From the NCBI GenBank assembly GCA_025934635.1, contig JAICWX010000109.1, positions 1-24,948 of the forward strand: DNA of 24,948 nt, given 5' to 3'. Of the stretch, positions 1-6,204 are shown piece after piece. Position numbers and translations under genes: made by a program. The notes beneath the pieces were generated by a model. It searched no databases and was not told the DNA's origin. It saw only the letters and a program-made list of their open reading frames with translations. How positions within the stretch are numbered: position 1 is the stretch's first letter; every line of letters begins with the position of its first letter. This stretch comes from Streptosporangiaceae bacterium (lineage in GTDB: Bacteria; Actinomycetota; Actinomycetes; Streptosporangiales; Streptosporangiaceae).

Positions 1-340
1 CGGTCACGCGACCCGCACTCGGCCGAATCGTGCCCGTACCACAACGCGGCAGCAACCCCGGCCCCGGGAACCCGCACTGAGCCGCAATTTCGCGCCCGCG
101 CGGCGCCCGGCCCGGGGATATGTGGCTAAGCGGTATTGCGCGATGGCAGCATTGATGCTCCATCGATGTCGTCAGCCCTGCCGTCCAGGACACGGCGGAC
201 TGGCGCCGGGCGCATCGCGGGCACCACCTGCCCCGCGAGACCCGCCCGTGAGACTCGCCCCGCGTACCGGATGCTCACCGCGCATGTGTCACTGCGGCCC
301 ATCGCGCCGTGTTCCGGAGGGCGTCCGCCATGCGAGTGCC
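1..340. other. Gene-poor stretch downstream of the LacI gene
   Basis: I see no convincing gene here. The open frames on both strands are arginine/proline-rich, match no family I recognise, and lack plausible ribosome binding sites. The one structured element is the inverted repeat at 141-165, listed separately. The leftward LacI-type gene ends at 341, so this stretch is its 3' flank. Confidence 0.6.
141..165. repeat. 25-base inverted repeat with a one-base bulge
   Basis: The arms CGATGG (141-146) and CCATCG (160-165) pair. Inside them, after one unpaired C, AGCA pairs with TGCT around a four-base loop. It lies about 175 bases past the end of the leftward LacI-type gene. No T-run follows on the minus strand, so it does not look like an intrinsic terminator. 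A protein-binding site or structured RNA 3' end are both possible. Confidence 0.45.
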
Positions 341-1435
341 CTAGGCAGTCGCGTCCGGCGGGATGTTGAAGGGGGTGATGACCTGGATAGGGGCCGGCGC
401 GGTGACGATGGAGCCGTCCAGCGCGCCGTGCGCCTGCATGATGATCTGGCAGGCGCGGTGCATGTCCCGGCGCAGGTCGTGGTAGAGCACGGCCGACAGC
501 CGGCCCGCCTGGAGCAGGTCCCGGTTGTCCCGGTCCAGGTCGTGCGCGATGAACGCCCGGCACCGGCGCTGCCGGGCGTCGAAGGCGCCGAGGATCGCCC
601 GGTTGCCGCCGCCGATTGAGTAGACGGCCTCGATGTCCGCGTGCCGGTCCAGGGCGCCCAGCGCCAGCTCGTAGACCGAGGTGTCGAGCCCGTCGCTGTC
701 GGTGATCTCGGCCAGGCGCCGGTCCGGCCACCGCTCGCGGATCGCGGACCGGAAGCCGATCTCGCGCTCCTCCTCGCCGCGGAACACGCTGCGGCTCAGC
801 GCGACCAGGATGCGGCTATCGCGGCCCGAAGCGCCCGGGGATCCCGAGGACCCCGAGGGCCCCGAAGGGCCCGACGGGCCGGCCGAGTCGCCGAGCCACT
901 GGTTCACCAGATAAGCCGCGGTCGCGCCGGCCGAACGGTTGTCCATCCCCACGTAGGCCACCCGCTTGCTGAACGGCAGGTCGCTCACCAGCGTGACCAC
1001 CGGGATTCCCGCCTCGCTCAGCCGCTGGACCGCGGCGTTGACCTCCGGTGCTTCCGGCGCCTTGAGGATGACCCCGCGCGAGCCCCGCCGGGCGATGGCG
1101 TCCAGCGCAGCGGCGATCTCGCCCGGCTCGCCCTTCTCGCGGAAGTCGAACCGGGACCGCACCACCGCGGGACGCAGCGACGGCAGTTCCCGCTCGAGCG
1201 CGCCCTTGACCGCGGAGGAGAACCGGTCGGGCGTCTGCATCACGATGTCGATCATGAACACCCGGCCGTTGAGCCGCAGCTGGCTGCGCTGGCGGTCCAG
1301 GTCGGCGATGGCCTGCCTGATGTCGTTGACGGTGCTCGGGCGGACGCCGCCGCGCTGGTTGAGGACGCGGTCCACGGTGGCCTCGCTCACGCCGGCCTGG
1401 CGGGCGATCTCGCGGATCGGGTAGGGATGAGCCAT
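341..1435 (-). CDS. LacI-family transcriptional regulator, probable repressor of the adjacent inositol operon
   Basis: This is a 364-residue DNA-binding repressor of the LacI/GalR family. The N-terminal helix-turn-helix is visible at about residues 5-24 (ARQAGVSEATVDRVLN). After the hinge, a periplasmic-binding-protein-like sugar domain runs from about residue 55 to the end (VFMIDIVMQTPDRF, GVILKAPEAPEV, VAYVGMDNRSAGATAAY). The sugar domain is of the type found in inositol and pentose regulators. I chose the ATG at 1435 because AGGA lies six bases upstream and the HTH begins at once; a longer frame to 1528 adds only unrelated residues. The gene is divergent from the iolD operon, which is the usual arrangement for a local repressor; the ligand is inferred to be a cyclitol or its breakdown product. 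A repeat rich in Gly-Pro-Ser at about residues 183-203 interrupts the sugar domain and looks like a recent expansion. Confidence 0.9.
   Translation of the reverse strand: MAHPYPIREIARQAGVSEATVDRVLNQRGGVRPSTVNDIRQAIADLDRQRSQLRLNGRVFMIDIVMQTPDRFSSAVKGALERELPSLRPAVVRSRFDFREKGEPGEIAAALDAIARRGSRGVILKAPEAPEVNAAVQRLSEAGIPVVTLVSDLPFSKRVAYVGMDNRSAGATAAYLVNQWLGDSAGPSGPSGPSGSSGSPGASGRDSRILVALSRSVFRGEEEREIGFRSAIRERWPDRRLAEITDSDGLDTSVYELALGALDRHADIEAVYSIGGGNRAILGAFDARQRRCRAFIAHDLDRDNRDLLQAGRLSAVLYHDLRRDMHRACQIIMQAHGALDGSIVTAPAPIQVITPFNIPPDATA
829..888 (-). repeat. Degenerate 9-bp tandem repeat inside the LacI-type gene
   Basis: About five imperfect 9-base units related to CCCGAGGAC (plus strand) encode a Gly-Pro-Ser / Gly-Ser-Ser linker (AGPSGPSGPSGSSGSPGASG). 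It falls between the strand AYLVNQWLGD and the strand RILVALSRSV. Homologous repressors normally have a short loop there, so the repeat probably makes a disordered surface loop. Confidence 0.7.
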
Positions 1436-1473
1436 GACACATCCTGATGGATTGATGAGGTTTTTCTGATCCG

Positions 1474-1502
1474 ACCATACCCGGGCCAAACGGACCGTCC
1501 AA
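1474..1502 (-). promoter_or_regulatory. Candidate promoter of the LacI-type gene
   Basis: Reading leftward, TTGGAC (1502-1497) and TATGGT (1479-1474) are separated by exactly 17 bases. This fits a housekeeping actinobacterial promoter (TTGAC-like and TAnnnT). The predicted transcript would begin near 1467, leaving a leader of about 30 bases with AGGA before the ATG at 1435. Assigned by pattern only. Confidence 0.5.
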
Positions 1503-1559
1503 GGATCCGCGGCCGTCGGAAAAGTCACAGACAGAAGCCCTCGGCAGGTGAGCCGGGGT

Positions 1560-1582
1560 ATCCGTCAAAATGACGGATTTTT
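1560..1582. promoter_or_regulatory. Perfect 8+3+8 palindrome with T-run, between LacI-type gene and operon
   Basis: ATCCGTCA (1560-1567) and TGACGGAT (1571-1578) form a perfect inverted repeat around AAA, followed by a run of five T (1578-1582). It sits in the divergent gap, about 20 bases upstream of a TTGACT hexamer. It could be the operator of the LacI-type repressor or of another regulator. As RNA on the plus strand it would also resemble a small intrinsic terminator or attenuator. Confidence 0.5.
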
Positions 1583-1598
1583 GATGGTTTCGGACTTG

Positions 1599-1627
1599 TT
1601 GACTTGGCGGATTCGCTCATGCAGTGT
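1599..1627 (+). promoter_or_regulatory. Candidate promoter of the iolD operon
   Basis: TTGACT (1599-1604) is followed after 17 bases by CAGTGT (1622-1627), a fair -35 and a weak -10. It lies in the divergent gap ahead of the aldehyde dehydrogenase relic and iolD. The weak -10 makes this a tentative call. Confidence 0.35.
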
Positions 1628-1671
1628 CGAGTTCATCGCAACGATGACGTGCGGACGGGCGGGTGCTCACA

Positions 1672-1920
1672 ATGGAAATGCTGGTCGGCGGCAGCTGGCA
1701 GCGGGCGGCGAGCGGCCGCACCGAGGACGTCGGCGACGGCGCCAAGCTGCTCACCGGCGGCGAGCGCGACGGCGCCATCGTCGCCCCGGCCGTCGTCACC
1801 GGGGCCGACCCGCGGTCGCCGCTCAGCCAGGACGAGCCGTTCGGCCCGGAGGGCCCCCGCTCCGCGGTGGCCGAGATGACCGACACCAAGACCGTCATCC
1901 TGCACGGCCGACCCTGGTAA
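1672..1920 (+). pseudogene. Shrunken aldehyde dehydrogenase relic (about 82 residues)
   Basis: A short open frame reads like three separate blocks of an aldehyde dehydrogenase (normally about 480-500 residues) joined in frame. The first block is the N-terminal start (MLVGGSWQRAASGRTEDV). The second is the late catalytic-domain block (GAKLLTGGERDGAIVAPAV through LSQDEPFGP). The third resembles the C-terminal oligomerisation tail (EGPRSAVAEMTDTKTVIL). The NAD-binding fold, the catalytic glutamate and the catalytic cysteine are all missing, so it cannot be an active enzyme. GTG at 1663 is an alternative start. It ends 11 bases before iolD. In inositol clusters the gene in this position is often iolA (methylmalonate-semialdehyde dehydrogenase), but the surviving blocks look more like general NAD(P)-dependent aldehyde dehydrogenases. 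The family call is strong; whether the peptide is made is unknown. Confidence 0.7.
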
Positions 1921-1931
1921 AGGAAGATCTC

Positions 1932-3941
1932 ATGACTACCACCAAGACCGTACGGCTGACCACCGCCCAGGCCCTCGTGACCTACCTGTCCCGGCAGTAC
2001 TCCGTCGCCGACGGCCAGCGCCGCCGGCTGATCCCCGCCACCCTGGGCATCTTCGGCCACGGCAACGTGGCCGGCCTGGGTCAGGCCCTGGACCAGCTCA
2101 GCGACGCGATGCCGTTCATCCAGGGCCGCAACGAGCAGGCCCTGGTGCATGCGGCCACCGCGTTCGCCAAGCACAGCCGCCGGCACGCCACCCTGGCCGT
2201 GACCGCCTCGATCGGCCCGGGCGCGCTGAACATGGTCACCGGGGCGGCACTGGCCACCGTCAACCGGCTGCCGGTGCTGCTGCTGCCGGGCGACACCTAC
2301 GCGACCCGGCACCAGGGCCCGGTGCTGCAGCAGCTGCAGCACCCGGTCGAGGCCGACGTCACCGCGAACGACGCGTTCCGCCCGGTCTGCCGGTTCTTCG
2401 ACCGCATCACCCGCCCCGAGCAGCTGCTCACCGCGCTGCCCGCGGCCATGCGGGTGCTCACCGACCCGGCCGCCGCCGGGGCGGTCGTGATCTCGCTGCC
2501 GCAGGACATCCAGGCCCACGCCTACGACTGGCCGGCCGGGTTCCTGGCCGGACGGGACTGGCTCATCCGCCGCCCCCAGCCCGACCCGGCCGAGGTCGAC
2601 GCGGTGCTGGCGCTGCTGGCCGCCGCGGAACGGCCGCTGATCATCGCGGGCGGCGGCGTCATCTACTCCGGCGCCACCGCCGAGCTCGAGCGGCTGGCCG
2701 GGGCGGCCGGCATCCCGGTGGCCGAGACCTTCGCCGGCAAGGGCGCCGTGCAGCAGCGGGAATGGTGGCAGCTCGGCGGGATCGGCCTGGAGGGAACTCC
2801 CGCGGTCAACGCGCTGGCCCGCGAGGCCGACCTGGTGCTGACCGTCGGGTCGCGGCTGACCGACTTCGCCACCGCCTCCCACTCGCTGTTCGCCAACCCG
2901 GCGGTCCGGTTCGCCAGCATCAACGTCAGCCCGCACGACGCCGGCCGGCTCGGCGCCACTGGCATCATCGCCGACGCCCGGCCGGCCCTGGCCGCGCTGG
3001 CCGACGGCGCGGCCCGCGTAGGCCTGCGGGCCCCCGCCGACTGGAAAGACCGGACCGAACGGGTGAACGGCGAGTGGGCCGCCGCTCGCGCCGCCGCGCT
3101 CGACCCCGAGCGGGCGTTCGACCCGGCCTCCCCCGTTCCTTCGGGGGGGCTCGGGGGGGTAGTCCCCCCCGGAGCTAGCGGAGCCCCGGACGTGGTCACT
3201 ACCACCGGCGCGACCCTGACCCAGGGCCAGGTCATCGGGATCCTGCAGGAGCAGGCCCGGGACGGCGACGTCGTGATCGCCGCCGCCGGCGGCCCGCCCG
3301 GGGACCTGCTGAAGGTGTGGGACGCGACCGGCGGCCGCCGCTGCCACCTGGAGTTCGGCTTCTCCTGCATGGGCTACGAGATCCCGGCCGCGCTCGGCGT
3401 CCGGCTGGCCGAGGCCGACCCGGCCGCGCGGGTCGTCTCGTTCCTCGGCGACGGCACCTTCCTGATGGCACCGACCGAGCTGGTCACCGCCGCCCAGGAG
3501 GGCCTGGCCGTCACCCTGGTGGTCCCCGAGAACCAGGGTTACCAGGTGATTCACCGGCTGCAGATGCTGCGCAGCGGACGCGAGTTCGGCAATGAGTTCC
3601 GCTACCGCACCCAGCCACTCGACCTGGCCGGCCAGGAGGCGGCCAAGGCGCCGCGGCTGGAAGGCGACTACCTCAGCCTGGACCTGGTGCAGGTCGCGGC
3701 CGGCCTCGGCGCCCGCGCCCGCCGCGCCAGCACCGCCGCCGAACTGCGGGAGGCCCTGTCGGAGACCCGCGGCCATCCCGGCCCGGTCGTGATCGTGGTG
3801 CCTGTCATCCCGCACGCCGACCTGCCCGGCGCGGGAGTGTGGTGGGACGTCGCCCCGGCCGAGGTGTCCGCCCTGGAGACCACCGCCGGCCTGCGGTCCG
3901 AGTACGAGACCGACCTGGCCGGGCAGCGGTGGTTCGGTTGA
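1932..3941 (+). CDS. iolD: 3D-(3,5/4)-trihydroxycyclohexane-1,2-dione acylhydrolase, ThDP-dependent
   Basis: The 669-residue product opens the ring of trihydroxycyclohexanedione to 5-deoxy-glucuronate, a mid step of inositol breakdown in the cytosol. It has the three-domain layout of thiamine-diphosphate enzymes. The N-terminal pyrimidine-binding domain includes the RNEQALVHAA segment with the likely catalytic Glu68. The central domain is at about 200-340. The C-terminal cofactor domain has GDG at 506-508 and Asn534 at the usual spacing. The ENQGYQ and FGNEFRY segments are IolD-like. ATG 1932 is preceded by AGGAAG at good spacing; the open frame upstream of it is not homologous. The stop overlaps the start of the next gene. 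Residues about 400-419 (VPSGGLGGVVPPGASGAP) are an insertion between the central and C-terminal domains, encoded by two G/C hairpins. Length is otherwise normal for IolD. Confidence 0.93.
   Translation: MTTTKTVRLTTAQALVTYLSRQYSVADGQRRRLIPATLGIFGHGNVAGLGQALDQLSDAMPFIQGRNEQALVHAATAFAKHSRRHATLAVTASIGPGALNMVTGAALATVNRLPVLLLPGDTYATRHQGPVLQQLQHPVEADVTANDAFRPVCRFFDRITRPEQLLTALPAAMRVLTDPAAAGAVVISLPQDIQAHAYDWPAGFLAGRDWLIRRPQPDPAEVDAVLALLAAAERPLIIAGGGVIYSGATAELERLAGAAGIPVAETFAGKGAVQQREWWQLGGIGLEGTPAVNALAREADLVLTVGSRLTDFATASHSLFANPAVRFASINVSPHDAGRLGATGIIADARPALAALADGAARVGLRAPADWKDRTERVNGEWAAARAAALDPERAFDPASPVPSGGLGGVVPPGASGAPDVVTTTGATLTQGQVIGILQEQARDGDVVIAAAGGPPGDLLKVWDATGGRRCHLEFGFSCMGYEIPAALGVRLAEADPAARVVSFLGDGTFLMAPTELVTAAQEGLAVTLVVPENQGYQVIHRLQMLRSGREFGNEFRYRTQPLDLAGQEAAKAPRLEGDYLSLDLVQVAAGLGARARRASTAAELREALSETRGHPGPVVIVVPVIPHADLPGAGVWWDVAPAEVSALETTAGLRSEYETDLAGQRWFG
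3128..3190 (+). repeat. Palindromic G/C element inserted in frame in iolD
   Basis: Two adjacent hairpins lie inside the coding sequence. One pairs CCCCCG (3130-3135) with CGGGGG (3142-3147). The other pairs seven G (3153-3159) with seven C (3164-3170) around TAGT. GGAGCTAGCGGAG follows. The segment length keeps the reading frame and adds about 20 Gly/Pro/Ser-rich residues at a domain border. It looks like a mobile small palindromic repeat; no second copy is present in this window. Confidence 0.65.
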
Positions 3942-4810
3942 GCGCCGCCACGGTCAACGGCCCCCTCAACCACGGCCCACTCAACCACGGCCCACTCAAC
4001 CACGGCCCACTCAACCACGGCCCCCTCAACCACGGGTCCCTGGCCGCCGCCGTCCGGTCCGGCACGGCGACGCTCGGCACCTTCATCGGCGGCGCGTCGC
4101 CGGTGGCGGCCGAGGTCTGCGCCGCGGCCGGCGTCGACTGGGTGCTGCTCGATCTCGAGCACGGGGCCGGCGGCGAGGAGCAGGTCCGCGACGTGGTGCC
4201 CGCCGCCGGGAGCTACGGCGTCCCGACCGTGGTGCGGGTGGAATCCGCGGCCCGCATCCGGATGGGCCGCGTGCTCGACGCCGGGGCCGCGGGCATCATG
4301 CTGCCCCGCATGAACACGGTGCAGGAGGTCGCCGAGGCGGTCCTGCACCTGCGCTACCCGCCGGCCGGCGACCGGGGGGTGGCCACCTACAACCGGGCCT
4401 GCCGGTTCGGCCTCGACCCGGGTGCCCTCGACCGGGCCAACGCCGAGATCCTCGGCGTGGTCCAGATCGAGTCGGCCACCGCGGTCGGGAACGCCGAGGC
4501 GATCGCCGCCCTGGACGGGGTGGACGTCCTGTTCGTCGGCCCCCGGGACCTCAGCCACGACCTCGGCGTTCCCGGCGACCTCACCGCGCCGGCCTTCACC
4601 GAGGCCCTCGAGCGCGTGCTGGCGGCGGGCCGCAAGCACGGCAAGGCCTGCGGGCTGCTGGTGAACGACGGCGCCGCCGCCGCCCAGCGGCTGGAACAGG
4701 GCTGGACGTTCGTCGGCATCGGCTCGGACTCCACCCTGCTGGCCGCCGCGGTCACCACTGAGTTCGGCCGCGCTCGCAGTCCCTCCCAGAACCAAGGAAC
4801 ACCGCGATGA
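3938..4810 (+). CDS. HpcH/HpaI-type class II aldolase
   Basis: About 290 residues forming a metal-dependent TIM-barrel aldolase of the HpcH/HpaI (2-keto-3-deoxy acid) family, which cleaves 2-keto acids to pyruvate or a relative plus an aldehyde. Family signatures are clear: LLDLEHG near residue 70, GAAGIMLPRM, PPAGDRGVATYNRA, QIES (metal-binding Glu) and VGPRDLSHDLG (metal-binding Asp). TTG 3938 overlaps the iolD stop by three bases and is the most economical start; GTG 3929 is an alternative. The stop overlaps the next ATG as ATGA, so the operon is translationally coupled. In the classical inositol route IolJ cleaves the phosphorylated keto acid; this enzyme may do a comparable retro-aldol step on an unphosphorylated substrate, which is inference. 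The N-terminus carries five NHGPL repeats not expected in the family. Confidence 0.87.
   Translation: MSAATVNGPLNHGPLNHGPLNHGPLNHGPLNHGSLAAAVRSGTATLGTFIGGASPVAAEVCAAAGVDWVLLDLEHGAGGEEQVRDVVPAAGSYGVPTVVRVESAARIRMGRVLDAGAAGIMLPRMNTVQEVAEAVLHLRYPPAGDRGVATYNRACRFGLDPGALDRANAEILGVVQIESATAVGNAEAIAALDGVDVLFVGPRDLSHDLGVPGDLTAPAFTEALERVLAAGRKHGKACGLLVNDGAAAAQRLEQGWTFVGIGSDSTLLAAAVTTEFGRARSPSQNQGTPR
3956..4042 (+). repeat. 15-bp tandem repeat (about 5.8 copies) encoding NHGPL
   Basis: Five nearly exact 15-base units, with AAC codons at 3968, 3983, 3998, 4013 and 4028, follow one partial unit (NGPL). Each encodes NHGPL; the last copy changes to NHGSL. The period is a multiple of three, so copy-number change would not break the aldolase frame. 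The near-identity of the units suggests recent slippage. Confidence 0.85.
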
Positions 4811-6042
4811 AAACCTCCGACGACGGATACGCCCAGCCCGGCATCGGCCTGATCAGCGTGGGCTGGATGGGCAAGCTGCACAGCCGCGCCTACCAGGCCA
4901 TCCCGCTGGTCTATCCCGAGCTGAAGATCCGGCCCCGGTTCGTGCACGCGGCCGACACCGCCGCCGACCGGGCCGACTATGCCCGCGAGGTCCTCGGCTA
5001 CGCCCGGGCCGGCACCGACTACCGGGACGTGCTCGCCGATCCCGAGGTCGATGTCGTCTCCATCTGCGCGCCGAACATGCTGCACCGCGAGATCGGCGTC
5101 GCCGCCGCCCGGGCCGGCAAGCCGTTCTGGATCGAGAAGCCGGTCGGACGGGACGCCGCCGAGACCGCCGCGGTCGCCGCCGCGGCCCGCGCGGCCGGCC
5201 TGGTCACCTCGATCGGCTACAACTACCGGCACGTCCCCGCGGTGGAACGGGTCCGCGAGCTGATCGCGGCCGGGCGGCTCGGCCGCATCACCAACGTGCG
5301 CGCGGTGTTCTTCAACAGCTACGCGGCCGAGCCCAACGGAGCCCTGTCCTGGCGGTTCCTCCGCGACCAGGCCGGCAGCGGCGCCCTCGGCGACCTGCTC
5401 AGCCACGTGGTCGACCTCATGCAGTACGTGGTGGCGCCGATCGCCGAGGTCAGCTCGCTGCTGTCCACCGTGCACGCCCAGCGGCCCATCCTGCCGATGG
5501 GATCGGCCACCCACTTCGCCGTGATCCAGGACGGCGAGCTCGGCGAGGTCGAGAACGACGACTACGTGGCCGCCCTGGTCCGGTTCGGTGCCGGACCTGC
5601 TGGGGGCGCCCCGCACGCGGCGGGTGCGGTCGGCACGCTGGAGGCGTCCCGGGTCAGCGTCGGCCCGGAGTGCGCGCTCGGCTTCGAGATCTACGGCACC
5701 GAGGGTTCCGCCGTCTGGAACTTCGAGCAGATGAACGAGCTGCGGCTGTGCCTGGGCAGCAAGGGCCCCGACCGCGGCTACACCACCGTCCTCGGCAACT
5801 CCGCCCTGGGCGACTACGCCCGCTTCCAGCCGGGGCCGGGCAACAGCATGAGCTACGACGACCTGAAGGTCATCGAGGCGAAGAAGTTCCTGGTCGCGGT
5901 GACCGGCGGCGAGCAGCGCAACTCGACGATCGAGGAGGCGCACGCGGACGCCGAGGTCATCGCCGCGACGGCGGCCTCGGCCCGGGACGGCGCCTGGCAC
6001 CAGGTCACGCCGGTCCCCGGGGCCACCTTCGGGCATCCCTGA
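4807..6042 (+). CDS. Gfo/Idh/MocA-family NAD(P)-dependent oxidoreductase, likely cyclitol dehydrogenase
   Basis: This 411-residue protein belongs to the glucose-fructose oxidoreductase / inositol 2-dehydrogenase family, which oxidises or reduces sugar and cyclitol carbons. The Rossmann fold starts at residue 13 (GLISVGWMGKLHS). EKP at 110-112 carries the catalytic lysine. The GDLLSHVVDLMQ segment holds the usual Asp196 and His200 of the substrate site. GTLEASR and YGTEGS are common C-domain features. The ATG overlaps the aldolase stop as ATGA. Position between iolD and iolE suggests an inositol or inosose dehydrogenase (IolG/IolX-like), but the exact substrate cannot be read from sequence. 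About ten extra Gly/Ala/Pro residues (GPAGGAPHAAG) sit just before GTLEASR, another in-frame insertion. Confidence 0.88.
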   Translation: MKTSDDGYAQPGIGLISVGWMGKLHSRAYQAIPLVYPELKIRPRFVHAADTAADRADYAREVLGYARAGTDYRDVLADPEVDVVSICAPNMLHREIGVAAARAGKPFWIEKPVGRDAAETAAVAAAARAAGLVTSIGYNYRHVPAVERVRELIAAGRLGRITNVRAVFFNSYAAEPNGALSWRFLRDQAGSGALGDLLSHVVDLMQYVVAPIAEVSSLLSTVHAQRPILPMGSATHFAVIQDGELGEVENDDYVAALVRFGAGPAGGAPHAAGAVGTLEASRVSVGPECALGFEIYGTEGSAVWNFEQMNELRLCLGSKGPDRGYTTVLGNSALGDYARFQPGPGNSMSYDDLKVIEAKKFLVAVTGGEQRNSTIEEAHADAEVIAATAASARDGAWHQVTPVPGATFGHP

Positions 6043-6161
6043 TGACAGTCGACGTCATCACCTTGCACCTGCCGCTGACCGACCAGACCCGCCACCTGGC
6101 CGGCGAGGCCTTCCTGGCCCGGGTCAAGCCGGGCTCGATCCTGGTCAACTGCGGCCGCCGC
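6042..6161 (+). pseudogene. Fragment of a D-isomer-specific 2-hydroxyacid dehydrogenase
   Basis: Immediately after the Gfo/Idh stop (TGATG overlap), about 40 codons match the NAD-binding domain of D-2-hydroxyacid dehydrogenases such as phosphoglycerate dehydrogenase. The segments are VDVITLHLPLTDQTRHLAG and KPGSILVNCGR. A full enzyme has about 320 residues. Here the N-terminal part is absent, and after NCGR the sequence becomes unrelated and runs into the iolE ribosome binding site. The catalytic Arg, Glu and His regions are missing. The frame stays open into iolE out of frame, but nothing beyond about 6161 looks like this family. It is a deletion relic whose original start/stop coupling with the upstream gene is kept. 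Confidence 0.75.
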
Positions 6162-6204
6162 CGATCCCGGCTGGCGCCCGTGTACCGAAGGAGATCCACG
6201 CATC

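Noticed and set aside
122..369. Small open frames in the left flank
   Set aside because: Arg/Pro-rich composition typical of spurious frames in GC-rich DNA; no ribosome binding site or recognisable domain.
1436..1528. Longer start for the LacI-type gene
   Set aside because: The added 31 residues are not LacI-like and run through the proposed promoter; ATG 1435 has a good ribosome binding site.
1548..1931. N-terminal extension of iolD by 128 codons
   Set aside because: The residues are Arg/Gly-rich, out of frame with the aldehyde dehydrogenase relic, and IolD proteins begin near ATG 1932.
3956..4042. CRISPR-like array
   Set aside because: Units are 15 bases without spacers and encode a peptide repeat in frame.
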